Assembly: GCA_964490765.1 (NCBI GenBank)
Contig: CAZBDV010000005.1
Location: forward strand, 1-64,000
Reading direction: 5' to 3'
DNA from: CAZBDV01 sp964490765
GTDB taxonomy: Bacteria; Cloacimonadota; Cloacimonadia; Cloacimonadales; JAJBBL01
DNA length: 64,000 nucleotides
Under the pieces are notes generated by a model. The model saw nothing but the letters and a program-made list of their open reading frames with translations, made no database searches and was not told the origin of the DNA. The position numbers and the translations under genes were made by a program. Below, piece after piece: positions 9,072-17,640 of the stretch; positions within the stretch are counted from its first letter, which is position 1, and each line of letters starts with the position of its first letter.

Positions 9072-10394
9072 ATGAAAATACTTGAACGTTACATACTGAG
9101 AGAGAATACAAAACCATTTCTGGTTTCGTTACTGGTCCTGACCTTCGTATTCCTGCTCGACAAGCTGATTGAACTGCTCAATCTGATTATTGATAAGAGG
9201 TTGGATATTTCGGCAATAATATCGGTGTTCAGCCTCAGCCTCCCCTTCATGCTCGCTCTAACTGTTCCTATGGCTGTTCTCGTTGCCACTATAATGTCCT
9301 TCGGAAGACTATCGGTAGATAATGAACTGGTAGCCTTCAAGTCGTGTGGGATCAACATCTATACTCTGATGCGATCTACGGTTATTGCTGCTCTTATCCT
9401 CTCAGTTGCTATGGTCTACTTCAATAATGAGGTTCTGCCGGATACTAATTATAAGTTGAAAAACCTGCTTGTAAGGCTACATTACAGAAGACCTGTAACC
9501 AATATACAACCGGGCCAATTCACCACGATCAAGAACTATACTATCTATGCTGCCGATATCAGGGGTGATGATCTCTTCGGTCTGACGATCTATAACAGGG
9601 AAGGGACTAATTTTCCCCAGACAATTACAGCTGAACGAGGACAGATAGAGCTGAGCGATGGGGGTAATAACTTTAAGGCTATTCTGCATAACGGGCAGGT
9701 GCACGAACGGGATGACCGCGACCCTCAGAAATATACATTACAGAAATTCGAGAGACTGATTATCCATCTCCCCGATCTCGGATTCGATTTGAACGTTGAA
9801 GATTCAGACCAGCGTGGTGATAGGGAGCTAAGCTCCCGGCAGATGCTTCAGATAATCGAAGATCGAGAACAGGATATCACGAACACCAGAGAACAGATCA
9901 GAAGACTGGAAACGAGAAACATGCTGCTGGAAGAGGATAAGGACTCCTTTCAGGTAGCGAGGGAGATAGAAAGAAACAATAACCTGATCGCTATGCAGAT
10001 CAACAAGATTTCCGATCTGGAAACGAGAATCAGGGAATACAAGGTCGAGATTCACAAAAAATATTCCATCGCCTTTGCCTGTCTCATATTTGTCTTTCTC
10101 GGTATTCCTATCGGGATGATGATCAGGAGCAGCGGTGTGGGTGTCGCCTTTACGGCGAGTGCTATCATTTTCATCATCTATTATATCTGTCTGGTTAGTG
10201 GTGAACAAGTCGGTGATAAGGGAATCGTTACTCCCTGGCTGGCTATGTGGGCACCAAATATCCTCTTCGGGTCAATAGGGCTCTATCTGGTAGTCTCTTC
10301 GACCAAAGATATGAAGACGATAGAATGGCGACGCTGGATCAACAGCCTGTCTACCCGGCTGAGACGCATCTTCCGCAGGGGGCAAAGAAAATGA
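9072..10394 (+). CDS. lptF: LPS export permease LptF (YjgP/YjgQ family) with long coiled coil
   Basis: One of the two membrane subunits of the LptB2FG ABC transporter that extracts LPS from the inner membrane. The 440-residue product begins MKILERYILRE, typical of the family. Three transmembrane helices lie in about residues 15-125, then a periplasmic jellyroll (about 130-255), then three helices at the C-terminus. Between the jellyroll and helix 4 lies a charged heptad-rich segment (about 255-330) that predicts a coiled coil; E. coli LptF is shorter (about 366 residues) and lacks it. The stop overlaps the next start as ATGA. Assignment as F rather than G rests on order only. Confidence 0.9.
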   Translation: MKILERYILRENTKPFLVSLLVLTFVFLLDKLIELLNLIIDKRLDISAIISVFSLSLPFMLALTVPMAVLVATIMSFGRLSVDNELVAFKSCGINIYTLMRSTVIAALILSVAMVYFNNEVLPDTNYKLKNLLVRLHYRRPVTNIQPGQFTTIKNYTIYAADIRGDDLFGLTIYNREGTNFPQTITAERGQIELSDGGNNFKAILHNGQVHERDDRDPQKYTLQKFERLIIHLPDLGFDLNVEDSDQRGDRELSSRQMLQIIEDREQDITNTREQIRRLETRNMLLEEDKDSFQVAREIERNNNLIAMQINKISDLETRIREYKVEIHKKYSIAFACLIFVFLGIPIGMMIRSSGVGVAFTASAIIFIIYYICLVSGEQVGDKGIVTPWLAMWAPNILFGSIGLYLVVSSTKDMKTIEWRRWINSLSTRLRRIFRRGQRK

Positions 10395-11479
10395 AGATTA
10401 TCGACAGGTATATTGTTACTCAGTTTCTGAAAACATTCCTGATTATCAGCTTCTCTCTGGCCATAATCTTTATTGTAGTCGATGTCTTCGACAGACTACC
10501 CAGACTGCTCCGTAACACAACGGAATTCGAATATCTCGCCCAGTATTTTCTGCTCAGAATACCCTACCTCTTCGTATTGACCTCACCCGTTACCGTTCTG
10601 CTGGCAGGACTATTTCTGATGGATATGCTCTCCAGGCATAACGAATCGGTCGCTATCAGAGCGTCGGGTGTCAGTGTTATCAGGCTCGTTACGCCTCTTT
10701 TCATCTTTGGGTTATTATACACTCTCTTTATTATGTTCTTCGGGGATATTATACTTCCCAAAACCGAAGAACGGCGAGAATATGTCTCAAGAGTCAAAAT
10801 CAGAGGACAGGAGCATGAGGACGTCCGGATGCGTTCTAATATCCAGTACAGGGGCGAAGGCAATACACTCTATAATATCGGCTTTTTCGACGGTTTCAGA
10901 AATACACTCCGTATGATCGATATTACGACCGTTGACCCCGATAATTATCAGATCGTGAGAAAGTTGACCGCTACTAATGCTGACTGGCAGAATGACGAGT
11001 GGGTTTTCATCAACTGCGTGATACGAACTTTCCACGATGGCCGCTTAACGAGTAGTGAACATTATGAATCTATTACCCTTGACGATATAAACGTGACACC
11101 CCAGGATTTCGTAAAGAGTGCTAAAAGTCCCTTCTCTATGAACTATTTCGAATTGAGTGACTACATAGAAAGATTGAAAAGAGTTGGAGAATCTTATACC
11201 AATGAGCTGGTTGATCTCTACACAAAGATCTCTTTCCCCTTTGCCAACTTTATCATACTCCTCTTCTGTGTCCCGCTTGCAACGGTTTCCATGCGGAGTA
11301 AATACAGAGGTATGATTTTTCTACTTGGTATCCTGATCTGTTTCCTCTTTCTCACTGTTTTGAGAATCAGCCAGAGTCTAGGATACAATGAGGTTCTTTC
11401 CCCCTTCGCTGCAGCCTGGTTGCCTAATATTATATTCGGTCTGGCCGGCGGAGTTTTTGTACTCAAAGCAGAAGTATGA
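10391..11479 (+). CDS. lptG: LPS export permease LptG (YjgP/YjgQ family)
   Basis: Second YjgP/YjgQ permease of 362 residues, starting at the ATG at 10391 that overlaps the lptF stop (ATGA), a sign of translational coupling. It begins MKIIDRYIVTQFLKTFL and has the same plan as its partner: three helices, a periplasmic jellyroll (about 130-255), then three helices. It lacks the long coiled coil of LptF. Together with LptB and LptC, not seen here, it would drive LPS to the outer membrane. It supports the diderm reading given by lpxB. Confidence 0.9.
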   Translation: MKIIDRYIVTQFLKTFLIISFSLAIIFIVVDVFDRLPRLLRNTTEFEYLAQYFLLRIPYLFVLTSPVTVLLAGLFLMDMLSRHNESVAIRASGVSVIRLVTPLFIFGLLYTLFIMFFGDIILPKTEERREYVSRVKIRGQEHEDVRMRSNIQYRGEGNTLYNIGFFDGFRNTLRMIDITTVDPDNYQIVRKLTATNADWQNDEWVFINCVIRTFHDGRLTSSEHYESITLDDINVTPQDFVKSAKSPFSMNYFELSDYIERLKRVGESYTNELVDLYTKISFPFANFIILLFCVPLATVSMRSKYRGMIFLLGILICFLFLTVLRISQSLGYNEVLSPFAAAWLPNIIFGLAGGVFVLKAEV

Positions 11480-11507
11480 TCAGTTGAAAAGGAACAGGCC
11501 AGAAACT

Positions 11508-12680
11508 ATGAAGATTCTCATGACCCTGGAAAATGACTTTTCACCCGATATCAGAGTAGAGAAGGAGATTAGGACTCTTACCTCGGCAGGATACGAGATC
11601 GTGCTCGCCTGTATTACCAGAACCGGTAAGGACGAGATTATTCGCCAGGGACTTCTGACCATCCATAGGAAGCGAATACCGGAATTCATCTATAAAACGA
11701 GTGTTGCAGCACTTAAATTCCCTCTTTACTTCAACTTCTGGCGGGCATTTTTACAATCCTTATACAGTAAGCAGTCCTTTGACCTCATTCATGTTCATGA
11801 CCTCCCTCTGGCCAGAGTTGCTATCGAAATCAGAGAAAGGAGAGAGATACCAGTTCTGTTAGATCTGCACGAGAACTACCCCTGGTTGCTCCAGGTCTCT
11901 CACCACACTCAAACTCTGGCCGGTAAGCTTTTATCATCACACGAACAATGGGTAAGATACGAAAGAGAGATGGTCTGTCAGGCTGACATTATCCTCTCCG
12001 TGATAGAAGAACAACGCGAGAGATTGATAGAGCTGGGCGCAGCACCGGAGAGAATCTATCTCGTCTCCAATACACCGGAGTTATCTGATATACCCGGGAT
12101 CGGGACAGGAAAGGGAAACGATAAATTTGTATTTGTCTATGCCGGTAATTTCGGTGCCAACCGGGGAATCGAAATAGTATTTTCCGCCCTGAAGGAGGTG
12201 GTGAGTAAATCTCCTGCTTTTTTGCTCCGGTTAGTCGGGAATGGTAAAAGAACAACCCACCACTTGAAGAAAATGGCCGATGACCTCTCTTTGAGTGAAC
12301 AGATAGACTTTTGCGGCTGGCAACCCTATGAGAAGATGTTGAACTTTATTGCAGAGGGAGATGTAGCCATTCTACCGCATCTGAAAAATCCGCACAGCGA
12401 TCATACCATACCCAATAAACTCTTTCAGTATATGATGCTTGCTAAACCTGTTATTGCCAGTAACTGCAAACCGATAAAGAGAATCATCGAGAAGACTGAT
12501 TCCGGTTACATCTATCAGGATAGAGACCACCTTGACCTGAGCGAAAAAATGTTGTATGCTGTCAATAACCGGCAGGAAATAATTCTGAAGGGTAAAAACG
12601 GCCGCAAAGCCGTGCAAGAGATCTACAACTGGCAGAGGAGTGGCGAGAATCTTCTGGCAGCATATAAGGCTATGCAATAA
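11508..12680 (+). CDS. GT4-family glycosyltransferase
   Basis: A 390-residue GT-B fold glycosyltransferase. The start MKILMTLENDFSPDIRVEKE at 11508 fits family N-termini; longer in-frame starts lie inside lptG. Features are HVHDLPLARVA and LLDLHENYPW in the N-terminal half, FVYAGNFGANRGIE opening the C-terminal Rossmann domain, and the donor-site stretch PNKLFQYMMLAKPVIASN. No signal peptide or membrane segment is evident, so it acts in the cytoplasm. Its position directly after lptFG suggests LPS or surface-glycan assembly; sugar and acceptor are unknown. Confidence 0.85.
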   Translation: MKILMTLENDFSPDIRVEKEIRTLTSAGYEIVLACITRTGKDEIIRQGLLTIHRKRIPEFIYKTSVAALKFPLYFNFWRAFLQSLYSKQSFDLIHVHDLPLARVAIEIRERREIPVLLDLHENYPWLLQVSHHTQTLAGKLLSSHEQWVRYEREMVCQADIILSVIEEQRERLIELGAAPERIYLVSNTPELSDIPGIGTGKGNDKFVFVYAGNFGANRGIEIVFSALKEVVSKSPAFLLRLVGNGKRTTHHLKKMADDLSLSEQIDFCGWQPYEKMLNFIAEGDVAILPHLKNPHSDHTIPNKLFQYMMLAKPVIASNCKPIKRIIEKTDSGYIYQDRDHLDLSEKMLYAVNNRQEIILKGKNGRKAVQEIYNWQRSGENLLAAYKAMQ

Positions 12681-12781
12681 CCACCCCATTTGTCCCGGTT
12701 TTTAACTCATATTTTTGATTGACAAATATAGGATTAAACGAGATTTGCTTAAAAAATTCTGCATTAAGAGGAGTTACTGTT

Positions 12782-13732
12782 ATGAAAAAAGTTTTAGTTA
12801 CAGGAGCATTGGGACAAATCGGAACGGAATTAGTCCTCTACCTGAGAGATTTATACGGAAAAGAGAATGTGATAGCCAGTACACGTCGCCCCAAAGAGGG
12901 TCATATCTTGATGAACGATGGGATTTTCGAACTGATAGATGTTACAAATCCACAGAGTATCCTGGATGTGGTCAAGAAATACAAAATCGATACCATATAC
13001 CACCTCGCTTCTGTCCTGTCAGCAGTCGGAGAAAAAGATCCCCAGACTCTCTGGAATATCAATATGAACGGCCTGACTTATATTCTGGAGATAGCCCGCG
13101 AGCACGATTGTGCTGTTTTCGTACCAAGCTCGATAGCAGTGTTCGGGCCCGGAACACCTTTCGATAATACACCACAGGATACAATAATGAGGCCGACAAC
13201 GATTTATGGCGTCTCCAAGGTTGCTGGAGAGTTGCTCTGCGACTATTATCATCTGAAATTCGGACTTGATGTAAGAGGATTACGCTACCCTGGCATTATC
13301 TCCAATGCAGCACTACCTGGCGGTGGAACTACAGATTATGCTGTCCATATATATTACGATGCCATCAAGCATAAAAAATATTCCTGTTTCCTGAAAGAGG
13401 GGACATACATCGATATGATGTATATGCCTGACGCCCTCGAAAGTGCTGTTCAGTTGATGGAAGCCGATCCGGCTAGATTGAAGCACCGTAACGCATTCAA
13501 TGTTACATCTATGAGCTTTGCTCCCGAGCATATAGCTGCGGAGATCAGAAAACATATCCCGGAATTCGAGATGGATTATGATGTGGATCCGGTTAGACAG
13601 GGTATTGCTGACAGCTGGCCAAACTCACTCGACGACTCTGCTGCCCGTGATGAATGGGGTTGGAACCCGAGGTATGATCTGAAATCGATGACCGATGATA
13701 TGCTGAAGGTACTCTCGGAAAAGCTCAAATAA
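12782..13732 (+). CDS. SDR-type L-threonine 3-dehydrogenase
   Basis: An extended short-chain dehydrogenase of 316 residues. The NAD-binding motif GALGQIG is at residues 8-14, and the catalytic Tyr142 and Lys146 lie in YGVSKVAGE. The stretch LRYPGIIS followed by GGGTTDYAVHIYYDAI matches the UDP-sugar-epimerase-like threonine dehydrogenases, which oxidise L-threonine to 2-amino-3-ketobutyrate. The start at 12782 is set by AGAGGAG nine bases upstream. A TTGACA box lies at 12719-12724. The function is strongly supported by kbl two genes downstream, whose enzyme takes the product. A sugar epimerase is the alternative. Confidence 0.88.
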   Translation: MKKVLVTGALGQIGTELVLYLRDLYGKENVIASTRRPKEGHILMNDGIFELIDVTNPQSILDVVKKYKIDTIYHLASVLSAVGEKDPQTLWNINMNGLTYILEIAREHDCAVFVPSSIAVFGPGTPFDNTPQDTIMRPTTIYGVSKVAGELLCDYYHLKFGLDVRGLRYPGIISNAALPGGGTTDYAVHIYYDAIKHKKYSCFLKEGTYIDMMYMPDALESAVQLMEADPARLKHRNAFNVTSMSFAPEHIAAEIRKHIPEFEMDYDVDPVRQGIADSWPNSLDDSAARDEWGWNPRYDLKSMTDDMLKVLSEKLK

Positions 13733-13746
13733 AACGGCCTCCTGTA

Positions 13747-14121
13747 ATGACATACGGTACGGGTATCGATCTGATAGAGGTGGAAAGAATAAAGAAAGCT
13801 ATTAACGCTAAAGATTCTTTCAAAGAGAAGATTTATAGTGCTGATGAAATCGCATACTGCGAAGCCACTACACATAAATTCCTCTCTTATGCAGCACGTT
13901 TTGCCGCCAAAGAGGCATTCCTTAAAGCTCTCGGTACAGGCTGGACTGATTCGATAAAATGGTCGGAGATAGAAATTCTCAACAAGAAGCAGGGAAAACC
14001 TTTTATCAGGCTTACCGGCCGGGCAAAAGAAATTGTCGATGAACTGAAGATAAATAATATCCTGGTTTCACTTACCCACATCAGAGACTATGCTTCGGCT
14101 ACGGTCATTCTCGAAATCTAA
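13747..14121 (+). CDS. acpS: Holo-[acyl-carrier-protein] synthase AcpS
   Basis: Transfers 4'-phosphopantetheine from CoA to acyl carrier protein. The 124-residue product has the two diagnostic motifs: GTGIDLIEVERI at the N-terminus (metal-binding Asp) and FAAKEAFLKALGTG in the middle. It ends with LVSLTHIRDYASATVIL. No good ribosome site precedes the ATG, and it starts only 15 bases after the threonine dehydrogenase stop, so coupling is likely. Its place between the two threonine-degradation genes is unusual and has no obvious pathway reason, apart from shared CoA chemistry. Confidence 0.95.
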   Translation: MTYGTGIDLIEVERIKKAINAKDSFKEKIYSADEIAYCEATTHKFLSYAARFAAKEAFLKALGTGWTDSIKWSEIEILNKKQGKPFIRLTGRAKEIVDELKINNILVSLTHIRDYASATVILEI

Positions 14122-14225
14122 AGACCGTTCCAGAAATAAGTTAAAGACCTCAATGTAAAACAGGTAAGGAACCGGAATGCTGATGATAACAGACTAAAAT
14201 AAATGCTATATATAGCGGAGGTAAT

Positions 14226-15413
14226 ATGTTTGGAAAAATGAAAACCGATTTACAGAAGACATTTGGCGAATTGCAGGAGCAGGGCCTTTTCAAAAAGGAG
14301 AGGATCATTGTCACCCCTCAGGGAGCGAAAATCAAGGTTTCGACCGGAGAGGAAGTCCTTAACTTCTGCGCAAATAACTATTTAGGATTATCTAACCACC
14401 CCGCAGTCGTCGCTGCTGCACAAAAAACGATGGATGACTGGGGATACGGCCTTTCATCAGTTAGATTCATCTGCGGCACTATGCAGATACACAAAGAACT
14501 GGAAAAGAAGGTCTCTGAATTCCTCGGTATGGAGGATACAATACTCTACGCTGCCTGCTTCGATGCTAACGGTGGTGTATTCGAACCATTACTCGGTGAA
14601 GAGAGTGCTATCATCTCTGATGAGCTCAATCACGCTTCGATTATTGATGGCGTACGGCTCTGTAAGGCAAAACGATTTCGCTATAAACATTCCAATATGG
14701 AAGAACTGGAGAAATGCCTGCAGGAAGCACAGCCTCAGAAATACCGCATAATCGTAACCGATGGTGTCTTCTCCATGGACGGAGATATCGCCAGGTTGCC
14801 GGAGATCTGTGACCTGGCAGATAGGTATGACGCACTTGTGATGGTCGATGACAGTCACGCCAGTGGTTATATCGGCCAGACAGGGAGGGGAACCTGGGAA
14901 CATTACGGATTGGAGAATCGGATCGATATCATTACTACGACATTCGGTAAGGCATTAGGAGGAGCAATGGGTGGCTGCACATCCGGCAGGAAGGAGATAA
15001 TAGAGATGCTCCGCCAGAAATCACGACCCTACCTCTTCTCCAACTCTCTTGCTCCGGCAGTCGTAGGTGGTACGCTGAAAGTACTCGAACTTCTCTCAGA
15101 ATCGACAACACTCCAGGACAAGGTAATGGAGAACGCTAAATATTTCCGCAGTAAGATGCTGGAGGCCGGATTTACTATTACACCGGGTGAGACAGCTATT
15201 GTTCCGGTTATGCTCTATGATGAACCATTAGCCCTCAAGATGGCCGATATGCTTCTCAAAGAAGGGATATATGTTATCGGCTTTGCCTATCCTGTGGTTC
15301 CGAAAGGTAAGGCTCGAATCAGGGTCCAGTTATCCGCTGCTCATGAGAAAGAACATCTGGATAAGGCAATAGAGGCCTTTATCAAGATCGGTAAAGAATT
15401 GAAAGTTATCTGA
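14226..15413 (+). CDS. kbl: Glycine C-acetyltransferase (2-amino-3-ketobutyrate CoA ligase)
   Basis: PLP enzyme of the alpha-oxoamine synthase family that cleaves 2-amino-3-ketobutyrate with CoA into glycine and acetyl-CoA. It has 395 residues, the usual Kbl length. Motifs are FCANNYLGLSNHP, YGLSSVRFICGTMQIHKELE, VMVDDSHASGYIGQTGRGT and the PLP lysine Lys242 in TTFGKALGGAMGG. GGAGG lies four bases before the ATG at 14226. The family also holds BioF and HemA-like enzymes, but the threonine dehydrogenase upstream and overall resemblance favour Kbl. A strong terminator follows. Confidence 0.95.
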   Translation: MFGKMKTDLQKTFGELQEQGLFKKERIIVTPQGAKIKVSTGEEVLNFCANNYLGLSNHPAVVAAAQKTMDDWGYGLSSVRFICGTMQIHKELEKKVSEFLGMEDTILYAACFDANGGVFEPLLGEESAIISDELNHASIIDGVRLCKAKRFRYKHSNMEELEKCLQEAQPQKYRIIVTDGVFSMDGDIARLPEICDLADRYDALVMVDDSHASGYIGQTGRGTWEHYGLENRIDIITTTFGKALGGAMGGCTSGRKEIIEMLRQKSRPYLFSNSLAPAVVGGTLKVLELLSESTTLQDKVMENAKYFRSKMLEAGFTITPGETAIVPVMLYDEPLALKMADMLLKEGIYVIGFAYPVVPKGKARIRVQLSAAHEKEHLDKAIEAFIKIGKELKVI

Positions 15414-15438
15414 TGCGGATAACGGAATCAATAATAAC

Positions 15439-15475
15439 GGGAGAGTTGAAATCCTGAGTTTCAACTCTCCCTTTT
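15439..15475 (+). terminator. Rho-independent terminator after kbl
   Basis: Thirteen-pair perfect stem GGGAGAGTTGAAA (15439-15451) / TTTCAACTCTCCC (15459-15471), seven-base loop, then TTTT. It closes the threonine-degradation unit before rsmI. Confidence 0.9.
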
Positions 15476-15489
15476 CTTGAGAACCGAAT

Positions 15490-16347
15490 ATGAATAATAA
15501 CAATTGCGAGAATAGAGGAATACTCTATATCGTTCCTACCCCAATCGGTAATCTCGGCGATATGACCTTCAGAGCTGTTGAGATCCTTAAAAGTGTCGCC
15601 TTGATCGGTGCAGAAGATACACGACAGTCAGCTGTTCTACTCAAACATTACCAGATAGAGACCCCTATGATAAGCTACCATAAGTTCAATGAAAAAAGCC
15701 GCTTAGAACAGTTACTCTCCAACCTGAAGCTGGGCAAGGATATAGCTATCATCTCTGATGCCGGGACTCCAGGAATATCTGACCCGGCAGCAATCCTTAT
15801 CAGAGAAGCAATAAAAAACAATATCCCGGTCTCCACATTACCCGGTGCTGCTGCCTTCCTACCCGCTCTAGTCAGCTCCGGTTTCGACACCGAAAGATTC
15901 CTCTTCTCTGGTTTTCTGCCAGTAAAAGAGAAAGATAAAAAAGCACTCCTGCAGGAGATAGCTCCACTACAGATGACCCTCATATTCTACGAAGCGCCAC
16001 ATAGACTTATCTCATTTCTACAGACACTCCACGAAAACCTGGGTGACAGAGATATCGTTATCGGTCGTGAATTGACAAAAAGGTTCGAAACCTTCTATCG
16101 AAACAGATTGAGTTACTTTATCGAGCATCAGGATACGATAAAGCTGAAGGGTGAAATCACCGTTGTCTGTAAAGGTGCAGCCAGGCCGGCAGCAATACCC
16201 GATAGTGAGATACTGAAGAACCTTAAGGAGTATATGTCCCGGGGAGAAACGAAGAGCTTTGCGATCAATCGTGTCAGTAAAGATTTAAAAGTCCCGAAAA
16301 ACAGGGTTTATGCTCTTGCCCACGATTCGAACGTGACCAATACCTGA
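15490..16347 (+). CDS. rsmI: 16S rRNA 2'-O-methyltransferase RsmI
   Basis: Methylates the 2'-O of C1402 in 16S rRNA using S-adenosylmethionine. The 285-residue product has the full tetrapyrrole-methylase fold motifs: LYIVPTPIGNLGDMTFRAVE, IGAEDTRQSAVLLKHY, ISDAGTPGISDPA, PGAAAFLPALVSSG and FLPVKEKDKK, plus IVIGRELTKRFETF. The ribosome site is weak (GAGAA). It starts 15 bases after the kbl terminator and therefore may depend on a promoter within that hairpin region or on readthrough. Confidence 0.95.
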   Translation: MNNNNCENRGILYIVPTPIGNLGDMTFRAVEILKSVALIGAEDTRQSAVLLKHYQIETPMISYHKFNEKSRLEQLLSNLKLGKDIAIISDAGTPGISDPAAILIREAIKNNIPVSTLPGAAAFLPALVSSGFDTERFLFSGFLPVKEKDKKALLQEIAPLQMTLIFYEAPHRLISFLQTLHENLGDRDIVIGRELTKRFETFYRNRLSYFIEHQDTIKLKGEITVVCKGAARPAAIPDSEILKNLKEYMSRGETKSFAINRVSKDLKVPKNRVYALAHDSNVTNT

Positions 16348-16700
16348 TTCATCTACTTCTTTCCGATACACTTAATTCGTTATCAACACACATGATGCTA
16401 TTACTTCACTCCGGCCGAAAACTTCTCAAGTAACACTGGGAGCCCCTATAGTCGGCTTCCAACCGACTATAGGAGTCTCCAGAGGTTTAAGACGGCCAGA
16501 TTGCAGTTGAGTGTCATCTCCGGTCTGCAGAGAACGGTATTCTCCCCTGTATAGATAAATTGAACCCTTTCTATTGATAAAATCAGCTGTAATAAGGGAG
16601 ATTATCACACCGTTATATCTGAGGTTTATCAGAGGTGAAAATCCTTGACATAAAGCGGGGATTGACAATCACTATAAGAAAAATTCAGAGGAGAAGAGAT
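16348..16700. other. Intergenic region between rsmI and ybaB
   Basis: Contains the palindrome at 16437-16480 and, nearer ybaB, two TTGACA boxes (16645-16650 and 16662-16667) with a TATAAG at 16673. Spacing from the first box to TATAAG is 22 bases, longer than the usual 17, so promoter assignment is only tentative. An 80-codon open frame on the minus strand crosses the palindrome and shows no protein features. Confidence 0.4.
16437..16480. repeat. Palindromic hairpin, possible dispersed repeat (copy 1)
   Basis: CCTATAGTCGG (16445-16455) pairs with CCGACTATAGG (16463-16473) around CTTCCAA. The pairing continues imperfectly into GGAG/CTCC. No T tract follows, so it is a poor terminator. The core GTCGG/CCGAC and the flanking TAG and GGAGTCT elements recur in the palindrome at 38099-38140, suggesting a family of short palindromic repeats. 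Confidence 0.55.
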
Positions 16701-17027
16701 ATGTTTCCAGGTGGAAAGAAGGGTTTAAAAGATTTAATGAGTCAGGCGAAAAAAATGCAGGATAACCTGGCGAAAACACAGGAAGAACTGGCTAATAAAG
16801 TAGTAGAAGCGTCATCAGGTGGTGGAATGGTTACAATCGCAATGAACGGTAAATATGAAATACAGAAACTGAAAATTGACCCCGAGGTCATTGACCCGGA
16901 GGATACAGAAATGCTGGAAGATCTTATTATTGCGGCTTTCAATGAAGCCAGGGATAAGATAGCCCAGACTTCAGAACAGGAGATGTCCAAACTGACTGGT
17001 GGTATGAATATCCCCGGATTGATGTAA
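16701..17027 (+). CDS. ybaB: YbaB/EbfC family nucleoid-associated protein
   Basis: A small DNA-binding protein of 108 residues. It starts at ATG 16701 behind GAGGAGAAG. The gene begins with MFPGGKKGLKDLMSQAKKMQ. It carries the coiled helices (LAKTQEELANKVVEASSGGG) and the central core VTIAMNGKYEIQKLKIDPEV, followed by DPEDTEMLEDLI. Longer upstream in-frame starts are not supported. As in most bacteria it sits directly before recR (one-base gap), implying cotranscription and a link to recombination or nucleoid structure. Confidence 0.95.
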   Translation: MFPGGKKGLKDLMSQAKKMQDNLAKTQEELANKVVEASSGGGMVTIAMNGKYEIQKLKIDPEVIDPEDTEMLEDLIIAAFNEARDKIAQTSEQEMSKLTGGMNIPGLM

Positions 17028-17028
17028 T

Positions 17029-17631
17029 ATGATCTTCAATAACAAGCTCGATGATCTGAAAAACGGCCTGAAACAGTTGCCGGGAGTGGGCGAGAAAACA
17101 GCCCAGAGATACGCACTCTATCTGCTAAACCAGAACAAAGAAAATTCTTTGAACCTGGCAGATACTATCCGAGAGGCGGTTGAGAGTCACACTTTCTGTG
17201 AAGTATGTAATATGTTGAGTGATTCCAATCCCTGTGTCATCTGTCGAAATGAAGAACGAGACCATTCTATACTCTGTGTCGTAGAAAACACATACGATGT
17301 TTATCTGATAGAGAACACGGGAGATTTTCACGGTTATTATTTCGTGCTGGGGCACCTGCTCTCACCTATGGATGGAATCGGCACCAGCGAGATCCATCTC
17401 CCTGAACTGCTAAACAGGGTTAAGAGTGAAATCATTACCGAAGTTGTTCTGGCTCTCAACCCATCTGCAGAAGGTGAGACAACTATTGAGCTGATAGCTT
17501 CTGAGTTAGCTCCCTACAGGAAAACTATCACACGGCTCTCTACTGGACTACCTTTCGGAGGTAATATCGAGTATAGTAGCCCAACAACACTCTCGAATGC
17601 AATTAAAAGACGTTATTCGATCAGTGAGTAA
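17029..17631 (+). CDS. recR: Recombination protein RecR
   Basis: Works with RecO and RecF in loading RecA at gaps. The 200-residue product matches family length. It has an N-terminal helix-hairpin-helix (KQLPGVGEKTAQRYALYLL), a C4 zinc finger (Cys57, Cys60, Cys69, Cys72), a Toprim domain starting ILCVVENTYDVYLIENTG, and the C-terminal TRLSTGLPFGGNIEY. The start ATG follows the ybaB stop by one base and lacks a separate strong ribosome site, so translation is probably coupled to ybaB. Confidence 0.96.
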   Translation: MIFNNKLDDLKNGLKQLPGVGEKTAQRYALYLLNQNKENSLNLADTIREAVESHTFCEVCNMLSDSNPCVICRNEERDHSILCVVENTYDVYLIENTGDFHGYYFVLGHLLSPMDGIGTSEIHLPELLNRVKSEIITEVVLALNPSAEGETTIELIASELAPYRKTITRLSTGLPFGGNIEYSSPTTLSNAIKRRYSISE

Positions 17632-17640
17632 AAAGATATA

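Noticed and set aside
9828..10208. Minus-strand open frame of 126 codons
   Set aside because: It is antisense to the coiled-coil region of lptF; the biased codon pattern of that region keeps the opposite strand open.
16426..16668. Minus-strand open frame of 80 codons between rsmI and ybaB
   Set aside because: It runs through the palindrome and promoter-like region, has no ribosome site and no recognisable protein character.
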